A stretch of 64,000 nt of DNA, from positions 62,001-126,000 of the forward strand of contig NZ_BMVG01000001.1 in assembly GCF_014650595.1 (NCBI RefSeq), given 5' to 3'. Below, piece after piece: positions 52,300-60,005 of this stretch. Source of the DNA: Streptomyces alanosinicus (GTDB taxonomy: Bacteria > Actinomycetota > Actinomycetes > Streptomycetales > Streptomycetaceae). A model generated the notes under the pieces. The model was not told the origin of the DNA, ran no database searches, and saw only the letters and a list, made by a program, of their open reading frames with translations. The position numbers and the translations under genes are program-made. How positions within the stretch are numbered: position 1 is the first letter of the stretch; every line of letters starts with the position of its first letter.

Positions 52300-53262
52300 A
52301 TGCGCACCCGCACGCTGCCCACCTCCCTGCTCGCCACGACCATCGCCACCGGCGGGCTGCTCCTCGCCACGCCGGTCGCGGCCTCCGCCGCCGCGACGGT
52401 CGAGGTGACGACCGCGGCCCAGCTGAAGACGGCGCTCGCCGGCGCACAGCCCGACGAGACGATCCGCCTCGCGGACGGCACCTACACGGGGAACTTCAAA
52501 GTGACCGCGCCGGGCACATCGTCGGCCCGCATCACCCTCGCCGGCTCCGCCGGGGCCGTACTCACCGCGGGCGGCGGCTACGGCCTGCATCTGAACGGCG
52601 CCTCCTACTGGACGGTCAGCGGGCTGACCGTGACCGGTGGCCAGAAAGGCATCATGATCGACGCGGCCAAGGGGGTGATCGTGGACGGCGTCACGGTCCA
52701 CGGCCTCGCCATGGAAGGCGTGCATTTCCGTGACTCCAGCACGGACGGCGTGATCAGGAACTCTAAGATCTACGACACCGGCAACGACGGCAGCGGTATG
52801 GGCGAGGGCGTCTACGTGGGCACCGCGAACACCCTGTCCGACAAGAGCGACCGCATCCGGATCCTGGACAACACGATCGGCCCGGACGTGGGCGGCGAGA
52901 ACGTCGACATCAAGGAGGGCACGACCGGCACGCAGGTCATCGGGAACACTTTCGACGGCAGCGGCCTGACCGGCGCCAACTACGACGACTCCTGGGTCGA
53001 CGTGAAGGGCGACGGCGTCCTCGTCCAGGACAACACCGGCAAGAACACCAGCAACGACGGCTACCAGACCCGCACCCAACAGTCCGGCTGGGGCTGCGGC
53101 ACGGTCTTCAAGGGCAACAAGTCGACTTTGGCGGGCGCGACCGGCGCGACGCGGCTCGCGATCAACGTCACCAACTTCAGCACGAGCTGCAAGACAACGG
53201 TCTACAGCAGCAACACGGTGACGGGCGGCAAGGGCCTGACGAACATCCCGGTCACTCCCTGA
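52300..53262 (+). CDS. Secreted right-handed beta-helix protein (polysaccharide-lyase-like)
   Basis: The product is 320 residues. A Sec signal peptide (residues 1-31, A-A-S-A-A-A cleavage) is followed by a parallel beta-helix with repeated turns of G-x-x-I/V-x-x-N-x-I/V type: G-L-T-V-T-G-G-Q-K-G-I (near 107), G-V-T-V-H-G-L-A-M-E-G-V-H-F (near 130), I-L-D-N-T-I-G (near 190). The N-terminal T-T-A-A-Q-L-K-T-A-L-A-G-A segment is typical of pectate-lyase-like or mannuronan-like folds. Two Cys near 265 and 308 may form a disulfide. A carbohydrate substrate is likely; no catalytic trio could be assigned. Confidence 0.85.
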   Translation: MRTRTLPTSLLATTIATGGLLLATPVAASAAATVEVTTAAQLKTALAGAQPDETIRLADGTYTGNFKVTAPGTSSARITLAGSAGAVLTAGGGYGLHLNGASYWTVSGLTVTGGQKGIMIDAAKGVIVDGVTVHGLAMEGVHFRDSSTDGVIRNSKIYDTGNDGSGMGEGVYVGTANTLSDKSDRIRILDNTIGPDVGGENVDIKEGTTGTQVIGNTFDGSGLTGANYDDSWVDVKGDGVLVQDNTGKNTSNDGYQTRTQQSGWGCGTVFKGNKSTLAGATGATRLAINVTNFSTSCKTTVYSSNTVTGGKGLTNIPVTP

Positions 53263-53289
53263 GGCCGACAGGGCAACCCTCTGGGGGCG

Positions 53290-53345
53290 CCGCGCTAGGG
53301 GCGCGGGGAACTGCGCGACAAGGCCACAGACGCCCCGCACCCGAA
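53290..53345. repeat. Streptomyces REP-like intergenic element
   Basis: The segment reads CTAGGGGCGCGGGGAACTGC followed by GCGACAAGGCCACAGACGCCCCGCAC. I recognise this form, with its GGGGCG ... CGCCCC ends, as a sequence seen between genes in many Streptomyces genomes. It lies directly downstream of the beta-helix gene, before the hairpin that ends rpsA. Identification rests on memory of the pattern. Confidence 0.55.
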
Positions 53346-53373
53346 GAACGACTCGCAGTCCCCCAAAAACGTC

Positions 53374-53408
53374 TGAGGGGCCGCACCCCGAAAGGGTGCG
53401 GCCCCTCA
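53374..53408. terminator. Bidirectional hairpin terminator, mainly of rpsA
   Basis: TGAGGGGCCGCACCC pairs with GGGTGCGGCCCCTCA around a 5-bp loop (perfect 15-bp stem). On the minus strand the hairpin is followed by GACGTTTTTGGGG, a T-tract, so it ends transcription from rpsA. It also lies after the converging beta-helix gene. Confidence 0.9.
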
Positions 53409-53441
53409 GCCAGCTATCGGCTAAGCCTCAGCGGCAGCCGT

Positions 53442-54935
53442 TCAGCTCTGACCGCCGGCCAGCTTCTCGCGCAGCGCGGCAAGCGCCTCGTCCGAGGCCA
53501 GCGCACCGGAGGTGTCCGCGCCCTCGGAGGAGTACGAGCCGCCACCCGACGCGGCCGGAGCCGCAGCCTCGCCGCCCTCGGCCGCAGCAGCGGCGTCGGC
53601 CTCGCGGGACTTGATGACCTGCTGCTGGTGCTGCTCGAAGCGCTGCTGCGCCTCGGCGTACTGGTGCTCCCACGCCTCGCGCTGGGTCTCGTAGCCCTCG
53701 AGCCAGTCGTTGGTCTCGGGGTCGAAGCCCTCGGGGTAGATGTAGTTGCCCTGGTCGTCGTAGGACGCGGCCATGCCGTACAGGGTCGGGTCGAACTCGA
53801 CCGAGGCCGGGTCGGCACCGAAGGACTCGTTGGCCTGCTTCAGCGAGAGGCTGATGCGACGACGCTCGAGGTCGATGTCGATGACCTTGACGAAGATCTC
53901 GTCGTTGACCTGGACGACCTGCTCCGGGATCTCCACGTGGCGCTCGGCCAGCTCGGAGATGTGGACCAGACCCTCGATGCCCTCGTCGACGCGGACGAAC
54001 GCACCGAACGGAACCAGCTTCGTGACCTTACCGGGCACGACCTGGCCGATCTGGTGGGTGCGGGCGAACTGCTGCCACGGGTCTTCCTGGGTCGCCTTCA
54101 GCGACAGGGAGACACGCTCGCGGTCCATGTCGACGTCGAGAACCTCGACGGTGACCTCCTGGCCGACCTCGACAACCTCGGACGGGTGGTCGATGTGCTT
54201 CCAGGACAGCTCGGAGACGTGGACCAGACCGTCGACGCCACCCAGGTCCACGAAGGCACCGAAGTTGACGATCGATGAGACGACGCCGGAACGGACCTGA
54301 CCCTTCTGGAGGGTCGTGAGGAACGTCTGGCGGACCTCGGACTGGGTCTGCTCCAGCCAGGCACGGCGGGACAGGACCACGTTGTTGCGGTTCTTGTCCA
54401 GCTCGATGATCTTGGCCTCGAGCTCCTTGCCCACGTAGGGCTGGAGGTCGCGGACGCGGCGCATCTCGACCAGGGAGGCCGGGAGGAAGCCACGGAGGCC
54501 GATGTCGAGGATGAGACCACCCTTGACGACCTCGATGACGGTACCGGTGACGATGCCGTCCTCTTCCTTGATCTTCTCGATGGTGCCCCAGGCACGCTCG
54601 TACTGGGCGCGCTTCTTCGAGAGGATCAGGCGGCCTTCCTTGTCCTCCTTCTGGAGAACAAGGGCTTCGATCTCGTCACCGACGGCGACGACCTCGTTCG
54701 GGTCGACGTCGTGCTTGATCGAGAGCTCGCGGCTCGGGATGACACCTTCGGTCTTGTAACCGATGTCGAGCAGGACCTCGTCCCGGTCGACCTTCACGAT
54801 GACGCCGTCGACGATGTCGCCGTCGTTGAAGTACTTGATCGTCTCGTCGATCGCGGCGAGGAAGGCTTCCTCGTTACCGATGTCGTTGACCGCAACCTGC
54901 GGGGTGGTGGCGGTGGTCTCGGTGCTGCTCGTCAT
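53442..54935 (-). CDS. rpsA: 30S ribosomal protein S1
   Basis: This protein (497 residues) helps the 30S subunit bind and unfold mRNA. Four S1 domains are visible: about 40-105 (D-G-V-I-V-K-V-D-R-D-E-V-L-L), 120-190 (V-K-G-G-L-I-L-D-I-G-L-R-G-F-L-P-A-S), 205-275 (V-N-F-G-A-F-V-D-L-G-G-V-D-G-L-V-H-V-S-E-L-S) and 290-360 (V-P-F-G-A-F-V-R-V-D-E-G-I-E-G-L-V-H-I-S). The tail is acidic and Glu/Gln/Ala-rich. Actinobacterial S1 has four, not six, domains. The ATG at 54935 agrees with family starts; the promoter lies about 200 nt upstream, leaving a long structured leader that may serve autogenous control. Confidence 0.97.
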   Translation of the reverse strand: MTSSTETTATTPQVAVNDIGNEEAFLAAIDETIKYFNDGDIVDGVIVKVDRDEVLLDIGYKTEGVIPSRELSIKHDVDPNEVVAVGDEIEALVLQKEDKEGRLILSKKRAQYERAWGTIEKIKEEDGIVTGTVIEVVKGGLILDIGLRGFLPASLVEMRRVRDLQPYVGKELEAKIIELDKNRNNVVLSRRAWLEQTQSEVRQTFLTTLQKGQVRSGVVSSIVNFGAFVDLGGVDGLVHVSELSWKHIDHPSEVVEVGQEVTVEVLDVDMDRERVSLSLKATQEDPWQQFARTHQIGQVVPGKVTKLVPFGAFVRVDEGIEGLVHISELAERHVEIPEQVVQVNDEIFVKVIDIDLERRRISLSLKQANESFGADPASVEFDPTLYGMAASYDDQGNYIYPEGFDPETNDWLEGYETQREAWEHQYAEAQQRFEQHQQQVIKSREADAAAAAEGGEAAAPAASGGGSYSSEGADTSGALASDEALAALREKLAGGQS

Positions 54936-55027
54936 GTGGGAAAGGGCTCCGGTACGGACATTGAAGTCGTAGGTACTGCTTACGCCGGGAGCCCGTTTCG
55001 CTCTGCAGAAGCCGGACAGCCAAGGAA

Positions 55028-55062
55028 GCGCCACCTAATGGACACCGGGTGCCCGGTGGCGC
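55028..55062 (-). promoter_or_regulatory. Stable hairpin in the rpsA mRNA leader
   Basis: GCGCCACC (55028-55035) pairs with GGTGGCGC (55055-55062), with an inner CCGGGTGCCCGG. It lies roughly in the middle of the about 200-nt leader, some 95 nt before the rpsA start. Repression of rpsA by its own product through leader RNA is known in E. coli; such a role here is inferred. Confidence 0.5.
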
Positions 55063-55142
55063 CTCGAGAACCGAGGGGACATACAACAGATGCGAGCGCA
55101 GCCTGCTACGTCTGAGGTGCGCAGGCCCGCAGCGCAACTTGT

Positions 55143-55171
55143 AGCATACGGGGGCAGCCGGACAGGGTCAA
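55143..55171 (-). promoter_or_regulatory. Consensus housekeeping promoter of rpsA
   Basis: On the minus strand TTGACC (55166-55171), a 17-bp spacer and TATGCT (55143-55148) make a near-perfect vegetative (HrdB-type) promoter. Transcription should begin near 55136. Confidence 0.88.
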
Positions 55172-55229
55172 TGCGCGAAGGCGCACACCCGGGGCGGATC
55201 GCCGCATTTCCGGCAGAAGAAAACGTCCC

Positions 55230-56147
55230 TTGAGGCCACGCGGGCCTGTGGGACCGCTTCCGAGCCGGACCCCTGTACGGGTTGGACGGAAGAGTACGAC
55301 GAGGGAGCCGATCATCCAAGAGCCGGAAGCACACGAGCCCGAAGGACCCGAGGCGTACGAGCCGGAGGCCACGCGACGTGATGCCGGCGTCGCGGAGAGC
55401 TCACGGGCCAATCGGGGCTGGTGGGACCGCAACGCGGACGAGTACCAGGTCGAGCACGGCACGTTCCTCGGCGACGACCGCTTCGTGTGGGGTCCCGAGG
55501 GACTGGACGAGGTGGAGGCCGAGCTGCTCGGCCCGCCGGAGGAGCTGAAGGGCAAGGACGTCCTGGAGATCGGCGCGGGCGCGGCGCAGTGCGCGCGCTG
55601 GCTGGCCGCCCAGGGCGCCCGCCCGGTGGCGCTGGACCTCTCGCACCGCCAGCTGCAGCACGCCCTGCGGATCGGCGGGTCGTTTCCGCTGGTCTGCGCG
55701 GACGCCGGCGCGCTGCCCTTCGCGGACGGCTCCTTCGACCTGGCCTGCTCGGCCTACGGGGCGCTGCCGTTCGTCGCCGACCCGCGGCTGGTGCTGCGCG
55801 AGGTGCGCCGGGTGCTCCGGCCGGGTGGCCGGTTCGTGTTCTCGGTGACGCATCCGATCCGCTGGGCGTTCCCGGACGAGCCGGGCCCCGAGGGCCTGTC
55901 GGTGTCCTCCTCCTACTTCGACCGCACTCCGTACGTGGAGCAGGACGAGGAGGGCCGCGCGGTCTACGTCGAGCACCACAGGACGCTCGGCGACCGCGTC
56001 CGGGACATCGCGGTGTCCGGTTTCCGGCTGGTGGATCTGGTCGAGCCCGAGTGGCCGTCCTGGAACACCTCGGAGTGGGGCGGCTGGTCGCCCCTGCGCG
56101 GCGGTCTGATCCCGGGCACGGCCGTCTTCGTGTGCGAGCGCGACTGA
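55230..56147 (+). CDS. SAM-dependent class I methyltransferase
   Basis: The product is up to 305 residues. The methyltransferase domain starts near residue 62 (N-R-G-W-W-D-R-N-A-D-E-Y). Motif I is V-L-E-I-G-A-G-A-A-Q-C (near 111), the strand-2 acid is A-L-D-L-S (near 133), motif II is F-D-L-A-C-S-A-Y-G-A-L (near 168) and post-III is L-R-P-G-G-R-F-V-F-S (near 197). The N-terminal 60 residues are rich in E/P repeats and poorly conserved. The start is uncertain: TTG at 55230 or GTG at 55248. hrpB follows 17 bp downstream, so the two are probably co-transcribed. The substrate is unknown. Confidence 0.85.
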   Translation: MRPRGPVGPLPSRTPVRVGRKSTTREPIIQEPEAHEPEGPEAYEPEATRRDAGVAESSRANRGWWDRNADEYQVEHGTFLGDDRFVWGPEGLDEVEAELLGPPEELKGKDVLEIGAGAAQCARWLAAQGARPVALDLSHRQLQHALRIGGSFPLVCADAGALPFADGSFDLACSAYGALPFVADPRLVLREVRRVLRPGGRFVFSVTHPIRWAFPDEPGPEGLSVSSSYFDRTPYVEQDEEGRAVYVEHHRTLGDRVRDIAVSGFRLVDLVEPEWPSWNTSEWGGWSPLRGGLIPGTAVFVCERD

Positions 56148-56164
56148 GCCACGACACTAGGGGC

Positions 56165-58690
56165 GTGATCCGTTACGACGCCCTGGACGCGCTGCCCGTG
56201 CGCTCCGCCCTGCCCGCCCTCACCGATGCCCTGGAGAGCGCCGGCACCGCCGTGCTGGTGGCGCCGCCCGGCACCGGCAAGACGACGCTGGTGCCGCTTG
56301 TGCTGGCGGGGCTGGTCGGGGACGGGCCGGCGCGGCGGGTCGTGGTGGCCGAGCCGCGGCGGATCGCGGCACGGGCGGCGGCCCGCCGGATGGCGTGGCT
56401 GCTGGGCGAGAAGCCCGGCGAGAGCGTGGGCTTCACGGTGCGCGGCGAACGGGCCGTGGGACGGTCCACGCGCGTGGAGGTCGTGACGACCGGCGTGCTG
56501 CTGCAGCGGCTACAACGCGACCAGGAGCTGCCGGGCGTCGACGCCGTCGTCCTCGACGAGTGCCACGAGCGGCATCTGGACGCCGACACGGCGGCCGCGT
56601 TCCTGTGGGACGTACGGCAGACGCTGCGGCCGGAGCTGCGGCTGGTGGCGGCGTCGGCGACGACGGACGCGGAGGGCTGGGCGCGGCTGCTGGGCGGGGC
56701 ACCGGTGGTCGAGGCGACGGGCGTCGCGCACCCGGTGGAGGTGGTGTGGGCGCCTGCGGTGCGGCCGGTGCGGCCGCCGCACGGGATGCGGGTCGATCCG
56801 GCGCTGCTGGCGCACGTGGCCTCGGTGGTGCGGCGGGCGCTGGCCGAGCGGGCCGGGGACGTCCTGTGCTTCCTGCCCGGTGTGGGCGAGATCACGCGCG
56901 TGGCGGGCCGGCTCGGTGGGCTCGGTGACATCGATGTGCTCCAGGTGCACGGGCGGGCGCCGGCCGCCGTGCAGGACGCGGTGCTGGCGCCCGGGGCGCG
57001 CCGCCGGGTGGTGCTGGCGACCTCGGTGGCGGAGTCGTCCCTGACGGTGCCCGGGGTGCGGGTGGTGGTGGACTCGGGACTCGCGCGGGAGCCGCGGGTG
57101 GACCACGCGCGCGGGCTGAGCGGCCTGACGACGGTACGGGCCTCGCGGGCGGCCGGCCGGCAGCGGGCGGGACGCGCCGGGCGCGAGGCCCCGGGGACGG
57201 TGTACCGGTGCTGGACGGAGGCCGAGGACGGGCGTCTGCCGGCGTTTCCGGCGCCGGAGATCAGGGTGGCCGACCTGACCGCGTTCGCCCTGCAGACGGC
57301 CTGCTGGGGCGATCCGGACGCCTCCGGACTGGCACTGCTCGATCCGCCGCCGGGCGGGGCGATGGCGGCGGCGCGCTCCGTGCTGACAGCGGTGGGGGCG
57401 GTGGACTCCGCCGGGCGGGCCACGGAGGTCGGTGGGCGGCTGGCTCGGCTGGGTGTGCACCCTCGGCTGGGGCGGGCCTTGTTGGATACGGCTGGTGCGG
57501 GTGCCGAGGTTGTCGCTCTGCTCTCTGAAGAGGTGCCGCGGGACTACGGGGATGATCTTGCCGGTGCGCTGCGTCGCGCTCGGCGTGGGAGTGACGCCTA
57601 TGCGGGGCGATGGGCTGCGGAAGTACGGCGGCTGCGGGCCGTCTCCCAGGAGGTTTCGCACCCGCCCGCCCGTGACTGTCGGACAGCAGGCGCCCCCGAG
57701 GCCGGGCCGGGCGCCGGTGATGAGCGGCTTGCCGGCCTCGTCGCCGGGCTCGCGTTCCCCGAGCGGGTTGCCAGGTTCGACGGTGGGTCGTACCTCATGG
57801 CCTCCGGGACTCGGGCCGAGCTGGTGGAGGGGTCCGCGTTGCGGGGTTCGCCGTGGATCGTCGTCGCCGTCGCCGACCGGCCCTCCGGGCAAGGACACGC
57901 GCGAGTGCTGCTCGGAGCCGCCGTTCACGAGGACGTGGCGCTCGGCGCCGCCGGACCTCTGCTCGCCGAACGGGACGAGGTGCACTGGGCCGGCGGGGAC
58001 GTCGTGGCCCGGCATGTCGAGCGGCTCGGGGCCATCGAGCTGACCGTGCGGCCGCTGAAGAACGTCGAGCCGCCCCTCGTACGCACGGCCCTCCTGGACG
58101 GGCTGCGGCAGGAAGGGCTCGGGCTGCTGCGGTGGACGCCCGACGCCGAGTCGCTTCGGCAGCGGCTGGCGTTTGTACGGGCGCGTCTCGGGGAGCCGTG
58201 GCCGGATGTGTCCGACGATGCGCTGCACGCGCGCGTGGACGAGTGGCTGGAACCGGAGCTGAGCCGGGCACGGCACCGGGCGGATCTCGGCCGGATCGAC
58301 GCCGGGCAGACGCTCGCGCGGTTGCTGCCCTGGGCGAGCGGGGAGGCCGACCGGCTGGACGAACTGGCGCCGGAGCGGATCACCGTACCGAGCGGGTCCA
58401 GGATCCGGATCGACTATCGGGATCCGGAGCGGCCGGTGCTCGCGGTGAAGCTGCAGGAGATGTTCGGGCTGGCGCGGACGCCGGCGGTGGCGGGGGTGCC
58501 GCTGCTCGTTCATCTGCTCTCGCCCGCCGGGCGGCCCGCCGCCGTCACCGCCGACCTCGCCTCCTTCTGGAAGGACGGCTACAAGGGCGTACGCGCGGAG
58601 CTGCGCGGGCGGTATCCGAAGCATCCGTGGCCCGAGGACCCGGCGACCGCCGAGCCCACCCGGCACACCAGCGCGCGCCTCAGGCGCTGA
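56165..58690 (+). CDS. hrpB: ATP-dependent helicase HrpB (DEAH family)
   Basis: The product is 841 residues, full length. Motif I is A-P-P-G-T-G-K-T-T (near residue 33), Ia A-E-P-R-R-I-A-A-R-A-A, II D-E-C-H-E-R (near 134), III S-A-T-T (near 160), V in A-T-S-V-A-E-S-S-L-T-V-P-G-V (near 282), and VI G-R-Q-R-A-G-R-A-G-R (near 335). The C-terminal HrpB domain contains S-F-W-K-D-G-Y-K-G-V-R-A-E-L-R-G-R-Y-P-K-H-P-W-P. These helicases act on RNA, though the bacterial target is not well defined. The GTG at 56165 is 17 bp after the methyltransferase stop. The 3' end overlaps the converging DUF3068 gene by 11 bp. Confidence 0.95.
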   Translation: MIRYDALDALPVRSALPALTDALESAGTAVLVAPPGTGKTTLVPLVLAGLVGDGPARRVVVAEPRRIAARAAARRMAWLLGEKPGESVGFTVRGERAVGRSTRVEVVTTGVLLQRLQRDQELPGVDAVVLDECHERHLDADTAAAFLWDVRQTLRPELRLVAASATTDAEGWARLLGGAPVVEATGVAHPVEVVWAPAVRPVRPPHGMRVDPALLAHVASVVRRALAERAGDVLCFLPGVGEITRVAGRLGGLGDIDVLQVHGRAPAAVQDAVLAPGARRRVVLATSVAESSLTVPGVRVVVDSGLAREPRVDHARGLSGLTTVRASRAAGRQRAGRAGREAPGTVYRCWTEAEDGRLPAFPAPEIRVADLTAFALQTACWGDPDASGLALLDPPPGGAMAAARSVLTAVGAVDSAGRATEVGGRLARLGVHPRLGRALLDTAGAGAEVVALLSEEVPRDYGDDLAGALRRARRGSDAYAGRWAAEVRRLRAVSQEVSHPPARDCRTAGAPEAGPGAGDERLAGLVAGLAFPERVARFDGGSYLMASGTRAELVEGSALRGSPWIVVAVADRPSGQGHARVLLGAAVHEDVALGAAGPLLAERDEVHWAGGDVVARHVERLGAIELTVRPLKNVEPPLVRTALLDGLRQEGLGLLRWTPDAESLRQRLAFVRARLGEPWPDVSDDALHARVDEWLEPELSRARHRADLGRIDAGQTLARLLPWASGEADRLDELAPERITVPSGSRIRIDYRDPERPVLAVKLQEMFGLARTPAVAGVPLLVHLLSPAGRPAAVTADLASFWKDGYKGVRAELRGRYPKHPWPEDPATAEPTRHTSARLRR

Positions 58691-59672
58691 CCGGTTCGGG
58701 TTCTGTGGCCTGAGTCGGGGTCGGGTCCTGGGGGCGGCGTGCGCGGGCTTCCAGGTACAGGGCGAGGGCGAGGAGCAGCAGACCCGCGGCCAGGGAGCCC
58801 CAGGGGACGTAGGAGGTGAGCGTCAGGACCAGGGTGCGGTTGTGCTTGACCAGGGCGACCGTGTGCTCGATGTAGTCCTCGCGCATCTTCACGTCCCCGG
58901 CGAACGCCGTGACCTTGGCGCGGCCGCCGAGCAGGGTGCCGCCGCGCAGTTCCTCCTGGTGGAGTTCCTCGCCGTAGACGGGTGCGCCGGTGACCGGTTC
59001 GACCCAGAACCTGCGGACCGTGCTGTACCAGCGGGTCGTGCCCGTCCTGGCGACCGTCTCCGGTGTGATGCCCTGGACGGGCATCGTCTTCGGCATGGGG
59101 ACCTTGGTCCAGGGGATGGTCTGTTCGAAGTAGTAGACCTTCAGGCCGCGGAAGGTCTGTGTGCCCTTGTAGTGGATGGGGCCGGTGGTGCGGGTCTGCG
59201 CGTCGAAGTATTCGTAGTCGCGTTTTTGTGTCAGGAAGGGCCATTTGAACTCGATGCCCTGGCGGGTGACGGGGTCGCCGTCGACCATCTCGCCGGTGGC
59301 GTGCACGGGGTCCTGGCTGTGGGCGTCGAAGATGTAGCGCTCGGGGACGCGGGAGACCATCTTGCCGTCGGGGCCCTGGACGTAGGAGAGGCTGTCCCAG
59401 ACCACGACCGGCCGTCCCGCCGTCTTCTCGATCTTCTTGGCCGCCTCCACGTTGCCTTTGAGGGTCTGCACGATGGTGACCTTGGAGACCTTCCTCGCGT
59501 GCAACGAGCCGTAGTCGAGGAGGGTGGCGCCCTTGGCCTCCAGGACCATGTCCTGGTACTGGTTCGCGGGGATCCTGGCCAGGCGCGGGAAGGCGTACCA
59601 GCGCATGAGCGGGGCCAGCGCCGCGCAGAAGACGGCGCAGGCGAGCAGGACCAGGCTTGCCTTGCGGCGCAT
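58680..59672 (-). CDS. DUF3068 membrane-anchored protein
   Basis: The product is 330 residues. An N-terminal signal-anchor (A-S-L-V-L-L-A-C-A-V-F-C-A-A-L-A, residues 5-20) and a C-terminal membrane helix (S-L-A-A-G-L-L-L-L-A-L-A-L-Y, near 295-308) enclose an extracytoplasmic domain. W-D-S-L-S-Y near 92, F-K-W-P-F near 145, V-Y-Y-F-E near 180 and F-W-V-E-P-V-T-G near 227 are typical of the actinobacterial DUF3068 family, including mycobacterial PorA/porin-like homologues by annotation. The function is unknown. A small SPW_0924 gene starts 28 bp upstream on the same strand. Confidence 0.87.
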   Translation of the reverse strand: MRRKASLVLLACAVFCAALAPLMRWYAFPRLARIPANQYQDMVLEAKGATLLDYGSLHARKVSKVTIVQTLKGNVEAAKKIEKTAGRPVVVWDSLSYVQGPDGKMVSRVPERYIFDAHSQDPVHATGEMVDGDPVTRQGIEFKWPFLTQKRDYEYFDAQTRTTGPIHYKGTQTFRGLKVYYFEQTIPWTKVPMPKTMPVQGITPETVARTGTTRWYSTVRRFWVEPVTGAPVYGEELHQEELRGGTLLGGRAKVTAFAGDVKMREDYIEHTVALVKHNRTLVLTLTSYVPWGSLAAGLLLLALALYLEARARRPQDPTPTQATEPEPVSA

Positions 59673-59700
59673 GGAAGGCCTCCCTCCCGGACGGGCGCGG

Positions 59701-59835
59701 CTACGGGTGCGAGGGCACGGTCGACAGCAGCGGCTCGGGGGACGTCCGGCCCGACGGCGTACCCATGGCGGTCATCGCCAGGACCAGGGCGAGCGCGAGG
59801 GCGAGACCGGTCGCTGCGGCGATCAGAGCGCGCAT
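59701..59835 (-). CDS. SPW_0924 family small membrane protein
   Basis: The product is 44 residues: M-R-A-L-I-A-A-A-T-G followed by a Leu/Ala-rich hydrophobic helix (residues 8-24) and a hydrophilic tail ending P-S-H-P. This is the short Streptomyces family of that name, probably a single-pass or signal-like membrane peptide. GGGAGG lies about 5 bases before the ATG at 59835. It is followed 28 bp later by the DUF3068 gene on the same strand, so the pair may form a unit. The function is unknown. Confidence 0.78.
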   Translation of the reverse strand: MRALIAAATGLALALALVLAMTAMGTPSGRTSPEPLLSTVPSHP

Positions 59836-59954
59836 ACGGGCCTCCCGACGGGGTTCCTGACGTTCGTTGCCCTGACGATTCCTGATGGAGCGTCAGGTCC
59901 GGGCACCGTAGCAACGGGCGGGTGAGATGAGAACAGCGGTGCACGGACGAACGA

Positions 59955-59988
59955 GGGCGCCCTCCCCGCCGGTGCGGGGAGGGCGCCC
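59955..59988. terminator. Hairpin downstream of the transglycosylase gene
   Basis: GGGCGCCCTCCCCGC (59955-59969) and GCGGGGAGGGCGCCC (59974-59988) form a perfect 15-bp GC stem with a 4-bp loop. It starts 18 bp after the transglycosylase stop on the minus strand. No T-tract follows, as is common for terminators in this genus. Confidence 0.8.
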
Positions 59989-60005
59989 TGCCAGTGCGTG
60001 TGGTG

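Noticed and set aside
55897..55919. CTGTCGGTG inside the methyltransferase gene at 55897
   Set aside because: It lies within coding sequence, is not followed by TAnnnT at the right distance and has no gene start after it.
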